Assembly: GCA_934457515.1 (NCBI GenBank)
Contig: CAKSHV010000079.1
Coordinates: 1-6,917 of the forward strand
Length of the DNA: 6,917 nt
Direction: 5' to 3'
Source: an uncultured Clostridia bacterium
GTDB taxonomy: Bacteria > Bacillota > Clostridia > RGIG6154
In this document: positions 1-6,365 of the stretch, piece by piece
Layout: every line of letters begins with the position of its first letter
How positions within the stretch are numbered: the stretch's first letter is position 1
Translations under genes and position numbers: made by a program
The notes under the pieces: model-generated
Databases searched by the model: none
What the model saw: the letters and a program-made list of their open reading frames with translations, nothing else
What the model was told of the DNA's origin: nothing

Positions 1-404
1 ACCGGAACAAAGGTTAAATCATTTACCAAAACGGGCGCTGCACCGATGGGCGAGGGTGCGCTCATGCCGATTGCGAAAGATGATGCCGTGTAGTACACAT
101 CTTTTCCGATATAAATGGTGGTGTTTGTAATGCCGTCGTCTAAGTGAATGCCCTGCGTGTCTTCTTCCCATGTAATGTCATAGCCTAATTTTTCTGCCAT
201 GGCACGGAGCGGAACCATAACCACGCCGTTTTCTTCAAAGGGCGCCTTGTCTGTTAAATCTAATTTTTCGCTGTTGACTGTTACGGTGTAGGCGTTAGGT
301 GCCGGGGCAATTAACATCGGTTCTGTATCCGCTGCCAAAACCGCGGGGGTTACGGAACATAACAAAATGCCGCATGCCAATCCAAAGCTTACTAATTTTT
401 TCAT
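1..404 (-). CDS. Exported stalk-domain (copper amine oxidase N-terminal-like) protein, C-terminus cut by window edge
   Basis: This gene reads leftwards and leaves the window, so only its first 134 codons are visible. Residues 1-25 form a classic signal peptide: MKK, a hydrophobic core, and a likely signal peptidase I site after VLA (residues 22-24). The cysteines at 11 and 16 do not sit in a convincing lipobox. Residues 38-134 match the stalk domain also called the copper amine oxidase N-terminal domain (PF07833): a short beta stretch, then VPLR (64-67) with AEKLGYDITWE (70-80), and a second half ending LTFVP. The family is common on exported or wall-associated clostridial proteins and by itself implies neither copper binding nor oxidase activity. 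The ATG at 404 is chosen because AAGGAG lies just upstream (about 413-419) and the signal peptide begins there. What follows the stalk domain is off the window, so the specific function is unknown. Confidence 0.88.
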   Translation of the reverse strand, partial: MKKLVSFGLACGILLCSVTPAVLAADTEPMLIAPAPNAYTVTVNSEKLDLTDKAPFEENGVVMVPLRAMAEKLGYDITWEEDTQGIHLDDGITNTTIYIGKDVYYTASSFAIGMSAPSPIGAAPVLVNDLTFVP

Positions 405-450
405 AATGAACAACTCCTTTAAAATTTTGTTTGATTTTGTTTTTCCTTTT

Positions 451-480
451 TGAGGTCCTCACCCTATAAACAAATGAGGT
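451..480. repeat. TGAGG/CCTCA palindrome with an extra copy, near the left-facing start site
   Basis: TGAGG-T-CCTCA at 451-461 is an 11-bp palindrome around one central base. A further TGAGGT lies at 475-480, so CCTCA (457-461) can also pair with TGAGG (475-479) across a 13-nt loop. The cluster overlaps the likely transcription start and core promoter of the stalk-domain gene. It could be an operator, a leader hairpin or chance; no known regulator motif was recognised. Confidence 0.35.
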
Positions 481-495
481 ACGCAAAATGTTGCA
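467..495 (-). promoter_or_regulatory. Tentative ECF-sigma-like promoter of the stalk-domain gene
   Basis: On the minus strand there is TGCAAC (495-490), a 17-bp spacer, then TGTTTA (472-467) followed by TAGGGTGAG. The spacing and the AAC-type upstream element resemble extracytoplasmic-function sigma factor promoters, which would suit a gene for an envelope protein. No good TTGACA/TATAAT pair with proper spacing was found on this strand. Transcription would start near 460, leaving a leader of roughly 55 nt. This is a pattern judgement only. Confidence 0.32.
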
Positions 496-521
496 CTTTT
501 TTCAAAAAAATTTTTTAGCAG

Positions 522-550
522 TTGAATTTTAGCGCAAAATATACTATAAT
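522..550 (+). promoter_or_regulatory. Sigma-A promoter of the peptidase-polymerase-YolD-GTPase operon
   Basis: TTGAAT at 522-527 and a perfect TATAAT at 545-550 are separated by exactly 17 bp, close to the housekeeping sigma consensus. Transcription should begin near 557, giving a leader of about 43 nt before the ATG at 600. No other convincing promoter was noticed inside the operon's short junctions, so this one probably serves all four genes. Confidence 0.75.
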
Positions 551-570
551 GAATATAGTTTCGTATTCAT
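549..570. promoter_or_regulatory. Candidate operator dyad overlapping the -10 box and start site
   Basis: ATGAATA (549-555) and TATTCAT (564-570) are perfect inverted repeats separated by 8 nt. The left arm shares its first two bases with the -10 hexamer, and the dyad covers the predicted start site. A protein bound here would block transcription. It is not a Bacillus-type LexA box (GAAC-N4-GTTC). The regulator is unknown. In RNA the arms would form only a weak AT-rich hairpin, so a DNA operator is more likely than an RNA element. Confidence 0.4.
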
Positions 571-599
571 GATAGCAGAAAAAGAGGAAAAAATCAAGT

Positions 600-1160
600 A
601 TGGATTTTACAATAAATATTGTGCGCAGCAAGCGGAAAACCCTTGCCCTTTATTTGCAGTCGCCGGGCGCTGTGCTTGTGCGCGCACCGCTGACTGTGCA
701 AAATGACGAAATTCGGGCGTTTGTGCTTTTGCACGAAGGCTGGATTGCAAAGCAGTCCGAAAAATTAAAAAAGCGCGAAAACGCGCTTGGCGAGGTTCAA
801 AGGCTGACCGAATCCGAGCTTTCGGATTTGTATGAAAAGGCAAAGGCATATATCCCGCAGCGCGTTGCATTATATGCCGAAAAAATAGGCGTGTCTTATA
901 AAAAAATAACGGTTCGGTGCCAGAAAACGCGGTGGGGCAGCTGCTCGGCAAAAGGAAATTTAAATTTTAACTGCCTGCTGATGTTAAGCCCCGCGCCCGT
1001 TATCGATTCGGTTGCGGTGCACGAGCTTTGCCATTTAAAGCATTTGAACCATTCCAAAGCGTTTTACCACGAGGTGCTTTCGGCTTATCCCGATTATTTT
1101 TTGCACCACGCATGGCTGAAAGAAAACGGCGCGGCGCTTTTGAAAAAGGTGTTTGATTAA
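600..1160 (+). CDS. YgjP-like zinc metallopeptidase (M48 / DUF45 family)
   Basis: The 186-residue protein belongs to the YgjP-like metal-dependent hydrolase family (PF01863). An N-terminal beta-rich region (about 1-50) and a lysine/glutamate-rich helix (51-95) lead to the core. RWGSC at 111-115 is a family signature. HELCH at 141-145 is the HExxH zinc site, with H141 and H145 as ligands and E142 as catalytic base; H151 in HLNHSKAF is a further candidate ligand. No signal peptide or membrane segment is visible, so it is probably cytoplasmic. Length is close to that of E. coli YgjP (about 167 residues). The physiological substrate of this family is unknown to me. It is the first gene of the operon, with GAGGA at 584-588 before the ATG and only 18 bp before the polymerase gene. 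The family call is firm; the role is open. Confidence 0.92.
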   Translation: MDFTINIVRSKRKTLALYLQSPGAVLVRAPLTVQNDEIRAFVLLHEGWIAKQSEKLKKRENALGEVQRLTESELSDLYEKAKAYIPQRVALYAEKIGVSYKKITVRCQKTRWGSCSAKGNLNFNCLLMLSPAPVIDSVAVHELCHLKHLNHSKAFYHEVLSAYPDYFLHHAWLKENGAALLKKVFD

Positions 1161-1178
1161 AGGAAAAAGGAGGATAAA

Positions 1179-2693
1179 ATGGATAAAAACAGAATTTATA
1201 TTGCAATTGATTTAAAATCCTTTTATGCCTCCGTGGAGTGTGTGAAGCGGGGGCTTGACCCGCTGGATACCAATTTGGTTGTGGCGGACGGCAGCCGAAC
1301 CGAAAAAACCATTTGTCTGGCGGTTTCGCCGTCCTTAAAAGCCCACGGCATATCGGGCAGAGCACGGCTTTTTGAGGTGGTGCAGAAAATGAAAGAGGTA
1401 AATGCCGACCGCTTGTCGGCATTGCCGAACCGTGCGTTCTATGGCGAATCGTTTTCCGCCAAGGAATTAAAAAGCAATCCGCAGCTTAAGGCGGACTATA
1501 TTGTCGCCCCGCCCTGCATGGCGCATTATGTGCAGTGCAGCACCCAGATTTACAGCATTTATTTAAAATATATCGCGCCCGAGGACATTCATGTGTATTC
1601 GATAGACGAGGTGTTTATTGACGCAACCGATTATTTAAAGACCTATAAAATGACGCCGCGCCGTCTTGCCATGACCATTATTTCGGATGTTTTGAACGCG
1701 ACCGGCATAACCGCCACGGCGGGAATCGGCACGAATATGTATCTTTGCAAGGTGGCAATGGACATTGTGGCAAAGAAAATGCCGCCCGACAAAAACGGGG
1801 TTCGGATTGCGCTTTTGGACGAAATCCGCTACCGCCGTCTGCTTTGGGATCACCGCCCGCTGACCGATTTCTGGCGGGTTGGCAGAGGCTATGCCAAAAA
1901 GTTGGAGGCGCACGGCCTATATACCATGGGCGACATTGCGCGCTGCTCGCTCGGCAAAGAAACCGAGCATTTTAATGAAGACCTTTTGTATAAGCTGTTC
2001 GGCGTAAACGCCGAGCTTTTGATTGACCATGCGTGGGGCTATGAGCCGTGCACCATAGCGGACGTTAAGGCATACAAGCCCCAAACCAACAGTCTGTGCA
2101 CGGGTCAGGTTCTGCAATGCCCTTACCCCTTTGACAAGGCAAAGCTGATTTGCCATGAAATGGCAGATTTTTTAGCGCTCGATTTGGTGGACAAGCGGCT
2201 TGTTACCGACCAACTGATTTTAACAGTCGGGTATGACACCGAAAATGTGAAAAAGGGCATTTTTAAAGGAGAAATCAAGACCGATATATACGGCAGAAAA
2301 ATTCCGAAGCATGCGCACGGAACGGTGAATTTAAAGGAAAGAACCTCGTCTGCCAAGCAGATTACAGACGCGGTTTTGAATTTGTTTGATGAAATTGCAG
2401 ACCCGAATTTAACCGTTCGGCGCGTAAATATTACGGCGAACCGCTTAATTTTAGAGGAGCTTGTAAAAGACAGTCAAAGCTTTGAACAGCTTGACTTTTT
2501 TATGGATTACGAGCGCGTGCGGCGCGAAAAAGAGAAAGAACAAAGGGAATTAAAGCGGGAGCGGAAAAGGCAGGAGGCGGTTTTGTCCATCAAGAAAAAG
2601 TTCGGCAAAAACGCCATTTTAAAGGGCACGAATTTTAAAGAGGGCGCGACGGGAAGGGACAGAAACAAGCAAATCGGAGGGCACAAGGCATGA
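1179..2693 (+). CDS. Y-family (UvrX/UmuC-type) error-prone DNA polymerase
   Basis: This 504-residue protein is a translesion DNA polymerase of the UmuC/DinB superfamily, closest by eye to Bacillus UvrX/YqjW. The palm carries D11 in the DLKSFYASVE block (11-20) and the SIDE metal site at 141-144 (D143, E144). F15-Y16 is the expected steric-gate position. GIGTNMYLCKVAMDIVAKK (182-200) is the typical palm-to-thumb motif. A thumb with helix-hairpin-helix-like DFWRVGRGYAKKLEAHGL (230-247) follows, and the little-finger region includes GRKIPKHAHGTVNL (372-385). QLDFF at 437-441 resembles a beta-clamp-binding pentapeptide. The last 60 residues are very basic and end RNKQIGGHKA, a tail I associate with Gram-positive homologues. 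AAGGAGG at 1167-1173 fixes the start. The stop overlaps the YolD-like gene's ATG, matching the frequent pairing of these families. No LexA box was seen, so SOS control is not shown. Confidence 0.94.
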   Translation: MDKNRIYIAIDLKSFYASVECVKRGLDPLDTNLVVADGSRTEKTICLAVSPSLKAHGISGRARLFEVVQKMKEVNADRLSALPNRAFYGESFSAKELKSNPQLKADYIVAPPCMAHYVQCSTQIYSIYLKYIAPEDIHVYSIDEVFIDATDYLKTYKMTPRRLAMTIISDVLNATGITATAGIGTNMYLCKVAMDIVAKKMPPDKNGVRIALLDEIRYRRLLWDHRPLTDFWRVGRGYAKKLEAHGLYTMGDIARCSLGKETEHFNEDLLYKLFGVNAELLIDHAWGYEPCTIADVKAYKPQTNSLCTGQVLQCPYPFDKAKLICHEMADFLALDLVDKRLVTDQLILTVGYDTENVKKGIFKGEIKTDIYGRKIPKHAHGTVNLKERTSSAKQITDAVLNLFDEIADPNLTVRRVNITANRLILEELVKDSQSFEQLDFFMDYERVRREKEKEQRELKRERKRQEAVLSIKKKFGKNAILKGTNFKEGATGRDRNKQIGGHKA

Positions 2694-3118
2694 AGAACAA
2701 GTATGACGACATGTTATATATGAAGCATCATGTGTCCGAAAAGCATCCGCACATGTCGGTGCATGACCGCGCGGCGCAGTTTTCCTCCTTTGCCGCACTT
2801 ACCGGGCACGGTTCAGCCATTGCGGAAACAGCGCGGCTTACGCAACCGAAAATTGAGCTTGACGAATACGAAAAAGAAGAAATCGACCGCAAAATTGCCT
2901 ATCTTCGCAGTAAAATCAGTGAAAAGCCTGAAATTTCGGTCACCTATTTTGTGCCGGATGAGAAAAAAGCGGGCGGGCGGTATGTAACGTACACGGGCGA
3001 ATTCCGCCGCACAGACGATAATCAAAAAGCACTGCTTTTGGCGGACGGAACCGAAATTTCGGTTTTTGATATTTTAAACCTAGACAGTCCGCTGTTTTTA
3101 ACTTTTGATATAGATTGA
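2690..3118 (+). CDS. YolD-like protein, partner of the Y-family polymerase
   Basis: The 142-residue product matches the YolD-like family (PF08863). The diagnostic block is DRAAQFSSFAALTGH at 26-40, followed by an acidic/basic helix (about 55-78) and a beta-rich C-terminal half with TYFVPDEKKAGGRYVTYTG (85-103) and a final strand around 113-136. In Bacillus, YolD-type genes lie next to UvrX/YqjW-type polymerases and have been proposed as functional counterparts of UmuD, although they lack UmuD's sequence and self-cleavage. Here the ATG overlaps the polymerase stop in ATGA (2690-2693), so the two are probably translationally coupled; GGAGG at 2676-2680 provides a separate ribosome site. No signal peptide or membrane segment is seen. 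Family assignment is firm. A role as polymerase accessory factor is inferred from family and position. Confidence 0.9.
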   Translation: MKNKYDDMLYMKHHVSEKHPHMSVHDRAAQFSSFAALTGHGSAIAETARLTQPKIELDEYEKEEIDRKIAYLRSKISEKPEISVTYFVPDEKKAGGRYVTYTGEFRRTDDNQKALLLADGTEISVFDILNLDSPLFLTFDID

Positions 3119-3119
3119 C

Positions 3120-3124
3120 GGGAG
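3120..3124 (+). promoter_or_regulatory. Ribosome binding site that sets the GTPase start
   Basis: GGGAG lies 8 nt before the ATG at 3133. The in-frame TTG at 3115 would lie upstream of this site and has no ribosome site of its own. Starting at 3133 also puts MKRLVIGLLAHVDSGKT at the N-terminus, as in other EF-G-like GTPases, so 3133 is taken as the start. Confidence 0.8.
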
Positions 3125-3132
3125 AAAAATGT

Positions 3133-5706
3133 ATGAAACGATTGGTAATCGGTCTTTTGGCGCATGTGGATTCGGGAAAAACCACCCTTGCGGAGGGACT
3201 TTTGTATACGGCGGGCGAAATTCGCAAAATCGGGCGGGTAGACCATAAGGACGCCCATTTAGATACTCATGCTATTGAAAAAGAGCGGGGCATTACGGTG
3301 TTTTCCAAGCAGGCAGTTTTGCATTTGGATAACGCAGAAATCACTCTTTTGGACACACCGGGGCATGTGGACTTTTCAACCGAAACCGAGCGCACACTGC
3401 ATGTGCTGGATGCGGCGGTTTTGGTCATCAGCGGGTCGGAGGGGGTGCAAAGCCACACCGAAACGCTGTGGAGATTACTAAAACGGTATCGTGTGCCGAC
3501 CTTTATTTTTGTAAACAAAATGGATTTGGCGGGCGCGGACGCTTTTGCACTTACAAAGGCACTGGAGCAGAAGATAAGCGAGCACTGCATTGACTTTACA
3601 AAACCGCATGACGAGGCGTTTTACGAAAGCCTTGCGCTGTGCAGCGAATCGCTTATGAACGAATTTTTGGAAAAGGGAAGCATTGCGGATGAAATCATTG
3701 CCAAGGCAGTTAAGAACAGAGAGGTTTTTCCCTGTTTTTTCGGCACGGCGCTGCGCTTAAAGCAGGTGGACACTTTACTGCAGGGGCTTTTATCCTATTT
3801 TCCGCAGCAGGAAGAGAATGCCGCATTCGGCGCAAAAGTGTTTAAAATTGCGGAGGACGAGAGCAAAACCAGGCTTACCTACATGAAAATAACGGGCGGC
3901 AGCCTAAAAGTACGTGCGCTCCTTGGCGGAACGGACGAAAAGGGAGAGCCGTGGAGTGAAAAGATTACGCGCCTTCGGGTGTATTCGGGCAGTAAATTCA
4001 CCGAGATTGAAGAGGCAAAGGCGGGCACGGTGGTTGCGGCAGTGGGGCTTACCAAAACCTTTGCGGGCGAGGGACTCGGCACGGAGCAAAACGCCAAAGG
4101 CCTTGTAACCGAGCCGCTTTTTACCTATCGCGCCGTGTTCCCCGAGGGCACGGATTTAAACAAGGCGTATGTAAATCTCAGCCGTTTAGAGGAGGAAGAC
4201 CCCGCCCTTCACGTTGTGTGGAATCCCGTTTTAAAAGAGATTCATGTGCAGCTGATGGGCGAGGTGCAGACCGAGGTTTTGCAGTCGATTATAAAAGAGC
4301 GTTTTCAGACTGACGTTTCATTCGACCAGGGCAGCATTGCCTATAAAGAAACGATTGAAAACAAGGTGGAAGGCATTGGGCATTACGAGCCGCTTAGGCA
4401 CTATGCAGAGGTGCACCTTATTTTAGAGCCGCTTCCGCGCGGCAGCGGTATTGTTCTTGCGACCGATTGCAGCACGGACGACCTTGATTTAAACTGGCAG
4501 CGCCTGATTTTAACGCATCTTGCGGAAAAAACGCATGTGGGCGTGCTGGCGGGCTTGCCGATAACCGATATAAAAATCACGCTGGCGTCGGGCAGAGCGC
4601 ATGAAAAGCACACCGAAGGCGGCGATTTTCGGCAGGCAACCTACCGCGCCGTTCGGCAGGGGTTAATGTCTGCAAAAAGTATATTGCTTGAGCCGTGGTA
4701 TGATTTTTGCTTAGAGGTGCCGCAGACGGCGGTCGGCAGGGCGATGAACGATTTAAATTTTATGGGGGCTCTCTTTTCGCCTCCCGAAATGACAGATGAA
4801 AATACGGTTATTTGCGGGCGTGCGCCTGTTCGGACCATGCAAAACTACAGCGCCAAGGTTGCAGCTTACAGCGGCGGAAAGGGCAGACTTTCCTGTTCGT
4901 TTAGCGGCTACGAACCGTGCAAAATTGCCGATGAAATTATAGAAAAAATCGGGTATCATGCCGAGTCGGATTTGGAAAATACGGCGGATTCGGTCTTTTG
5001 CGCGCACGGGGCGGGGTTTACGGTAAAGTGGAACGAAGTGCCGCAGTTTGCGCATTTGCAAAGCGCGCTTGCGCCCGAGCCGAAAGAAGAAATTTCGGCG
5101 CAGCAGGTAAGGCGATATGTGCAGCATTTGGCGGCAGATAAAGAGCTTATGCAAATTTTCGAGCGCACCTACGGCAAAATCAGGCGCGCGGAAAATTTGG
5201 TGCTGCAAATGCCCAAAACAGCGAATAAAGAAAAAAGCTATTCTTCCAAAACACCGACCATAGAAGGCCCCGAGTATTTGCTGGTGGACGGCTACAACGT
5301 GATTTTCGCGTGGGACGAGTTAAAAGAGATTGCCGAGCACAGCTTAGAGCATGCGCGCGAACGGCTGACCGACATTTTGTGCAGCTATCGGGCATTTCGC
5401 GAGTGCGAGCTGATTTTGGTATTTGACGCATACAAAGTGAAAAACAATCCCGGTGAAGTTTCAAAGGTGCACGGCATTTACGTGGTGTATACAAAAGAAG
5501 CGGAAACGGCGGACATGTATATTGAAAAGGCAACCCACCGGCTTGGGAAAAAGCACCGCGTGCGGGTGGTAACCTCGGACGGTTTGGAGCAGCTGATTAT
5601 CTTGGGCAGCGGTGCGCTGCGCGTGCCTGCCGCCGCCTTTTTGGACGAGGTGCAAGCCGTGCGCAAATCGGTAGACGAATATTTAAAAAGCGAGCCGCAG
5701 GAATAA
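3133..5706 (+). CDS. EF-G/TetM-like translational GTPase fused to a C-terminal YacP/Rae1-type NYN nuclease domain
   Basis: The 857-residue protein has two parts. Residues 1 to ~600 follow EF-G/ribosomal-protection order. The G domain has P-loop AHVDSGKT (10-17), RGIT (52-55), DTPGH (74-78, with H78 the usual catalytic histidine), NKMD (128-131) and GTAL (204-207). Domain II spans ~230-325, domain III ~328-405 (EEEDPALHV 353-361), domain IV ~410-525, and domain V ~526-597. A linker (~600-712) contains CAHGAGFTVKWNEV (623-636) and FERTYG (676-681). Residues 713-857 match NYN_YacP (PF05991): LLVDGYNVI (716-724), LVFDAY (762-767), EAETAD (789-794) and TSDGLEQ (814-820), giving acidic residues D719, D765, E791/D794 and D816. 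Stand-alone Rae1 of B. subtilis cleaves mRNA in the ribosomal A site. Domain-IV loop GRAHEKHTEGGDF (487-499) lacks Tet(M)'s YSPVS, so antibiotic resistance should not be assumed. It is the last gene of the operon, 14 bp after the YolD-like gene. Activity of either half is inferred from motifs. Confidence 0.93.
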   Translation: MKRLVIGLLAHVDSGKTTLAEGLLYTAGEIRKIGRVDHKDAHLDTHAIEKERGITVFSKQAVLHLDNAEITLLDTPGHVDFSTETERTLHVLDAAVLVISGSEGVQSHTETLWRLLKRYRVPTFIFVNKMDLAGADAFALTKALEQKISEHCIDFTKPHDEAFYESLALCSESLMNEFLEKGSIADEIIAKAVKNREVFPCFFGTALRLKQVDTLLQGLLSYFPQQEENAAFGAKVFKIAEDESKTRLTYMKITGGSLKVRALLGGTDEKGEPWSEKITRLRVYSGSKFTEIEEAKAGTVVAAVGLTKTFAGEGLGTEQNAKGLVTEPLFTYRAVFPEGTDLNKAYVNLSRLEEEDPALHVVWNPVLKEIHVQLMGEVQTEVLQSIIKERFQTDVSFDQGSIAYKETIENKVEGIGHYEPLRHYAEVHLILEPLPRGSGIVLATDCSTDDLDLNWQRLILTHLAEKTHVGVLAGLPITDIKITLASGRAHEKHTEGGDFRQATYRAVRQGLMSAKSILLEPWYDFCLEVPQTAVGRAMNDLNFMGALFSPPEMTDENTVICGRAPVRTMQNYSAKVAAYSGGKGRLSCSFSGYEPCKIADEIIEKIGYHAESDLENTADSVFCAHGAGFTVKWNEVPQFAHLQSALAPEPKEEISAQQVRRYVQHLAADKELMQIFERTYGKIRRAENLVLQMPKTANKEKSYSSKTPTIEGPEYLLVDGYNVIFAWDELKEIAEHSLEHARERLTDILCSYRAFRECELILVFDAYKVKNNPGEVSKVHGIYVVYTKEAETADMYIEKATHRLGKKHRVRVVTSDGLEQLIILGSGALRVPAAAFLDEVQAVRKSVDEYLKSEPQE

Positions 5707-5724
5707 ATGCGGCTCGCTTTTTTT
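5685..5724. terminator. Strong, probably bidirectional intrinsic terminator containing the operon's last stop codon
   Basis: A perfect 15-bp stem pairs 5685-5699 with 5708-5722. Its core is AGCGAGCCGCA / TGCGGCTCGCT, around an 8-nt loop (5700-5707). On the plus strand the stem runs into seven Ts (5718-5724). On the minus strand the As at 5685-5689 give a T-run, so it can also stop transcription of the convergent membrane-protein gene ending at 5736. The GTPase stop TAA (5704-5706) lies in the loop and its last codons form the left arm. Confidence 0.9.
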
Positions 5725-5735
5725 CGGCGTTTTAT

Positions 5736-6332
5736 TTATTCATCATCCGAAACTTCGCCGTCCGCGTCGAACAGTTCGGGATTTTTATAACGGATAATTT
5801 TAACTGCAAAAATGGACACGGCAAGGTTTAAAATGCCCTCAATTAAAAGGGACAAGCCGAGCAGAACGGTGATGACTTCTGCGCTTTCAAAGGGGCGCAG
5901 CATGAGCAAAAGCCCTGCAATGCAGGCAAAAAGCGCGGGGATTAAAATGCCGCCCCAGCGGTTTAAACCGAATTTTTTCGCATCGATTGCAATCTGAATT
6001 TTTAAAAGGCCGTCCGCTAAAATCAAAATGCCCATAATCAGGTACAGCATGGAAATCACGCGGTCGGGTTTTGTAATCATCCACAGTCCCACCAAGAAAA
6101 GCAAAATGCCGGACGCCAAATCGAACTGAAAGGCAAGGCGGTATAAATCTCTTGAAAGATAGCCCGATATTTTGACAATGCCGTATACCATAAGCCCGAT
6201 TCCTAAAGCAATGCACACAACGCGCATAGACGTGTTCGGAAACAGCATAAGCAAAATGCCTGCAAGGCAAAGCAGCACGGACGCGGCAATATAGCCGGTT
6301 TTGGCGGTTTTCAGCAGATTATCGTTTTTCAT
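5736..6332 (-). CDS. DUF308 / HdeD-like six-helix membrane protein
   Basis: The 198-residue protein is almost entirely hydrophobic helices separated by short charged turns. Likely membrane segments are about 13-31, 37-57, 68-87, 92-116, 127-145 and 152-176, arranged as three similar helical pairs with recurring G-I-L-L and L-G-L-x-L-x-x-x-G patterns. This fits the DUF308 family (PF03729), which includes E. coli HdeD, an acid-resistance-associated membrane protein of unclear mechanism. The C-terminus (about 177-198) is polar and ends acidic, GEVSDDE. There is no cleavable signal peptide. AAAGGAG about 10 nt upstream (6343-6349) supports the ATG at 6332. It lies downstream of and in the same direction as a TetR-type gene, with a separate promoter between them, so control by that regulator is plausible but unproven. 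Family assignment is good; function and transported substrate, if any, are unknown. Confidence 0.82.
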   Translation of the reverse strand: MKNDNLLKTAKTGYIAASVLLCLAGILLMLFPNTSMRVVCIALGIGLMVYGIVKISGYLSRDLYRLAFQFDLASGILLFLVGLWMITKPDRVISMLYLIMGILILADGLLKIQIAIDAKKFGLNRWGGILIPALFACIAGLLLMLRPFESAEVITVLLGLSLLIEGILNLAVSIFAVKIIRYKNPELFDADGEVSDDE

Positions 6333-6365
6333 GAGTTAAAATCTCCTTTCGGATGTTTCTATCTT

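Noticed and set aside
295..486. A 63-codon minus-strand frame across the start of the stalk-domain gene and its promoter
   Set aside because: It is out of frame with a clear signal-peptide gene, has no ribosome site and a composition unlike a real protein.
490..520. T-run/A-run inverted repeat as a terminator
   Set aside because: The stem would be only A-T pairs, no converging gene ends here, and the region lies between divergent starts.
405..599. LexA (SOS) box upstream of the polymerase operon
   Set aside because: No GAAC-N4-GTTC-like site found by eye; GAAT-N4-TTTC within 551-562 is not symmetric and mismatches the consensus.
3115..3132. In-frame TTG as an earlier start for the GTPase gene
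   Set aside because: It overlaps the YolD-like stop, lacks an upstream ribosome site, and would place GGGAG inside the coding region; the ATG at 3133 matches the family N-terminus.
4753..5208. A 151-codon antisense frame inside the GTPase gene, and similar antisense frames at 1000-1422 and 2940-3227
   Set aside because: They lie opposite well-supported genes, show no family motif or ribosome site, and are arginine/cysteine/proline-rich as expected for shadow frames.
3133..5706. Calling the GTPase a tetracycline-resistance protein
   Set aside because: The Tet(M) domain-IV loop signature is absent and a nuclease domain is present; overall similarity alone does not support a resistance phenotype.
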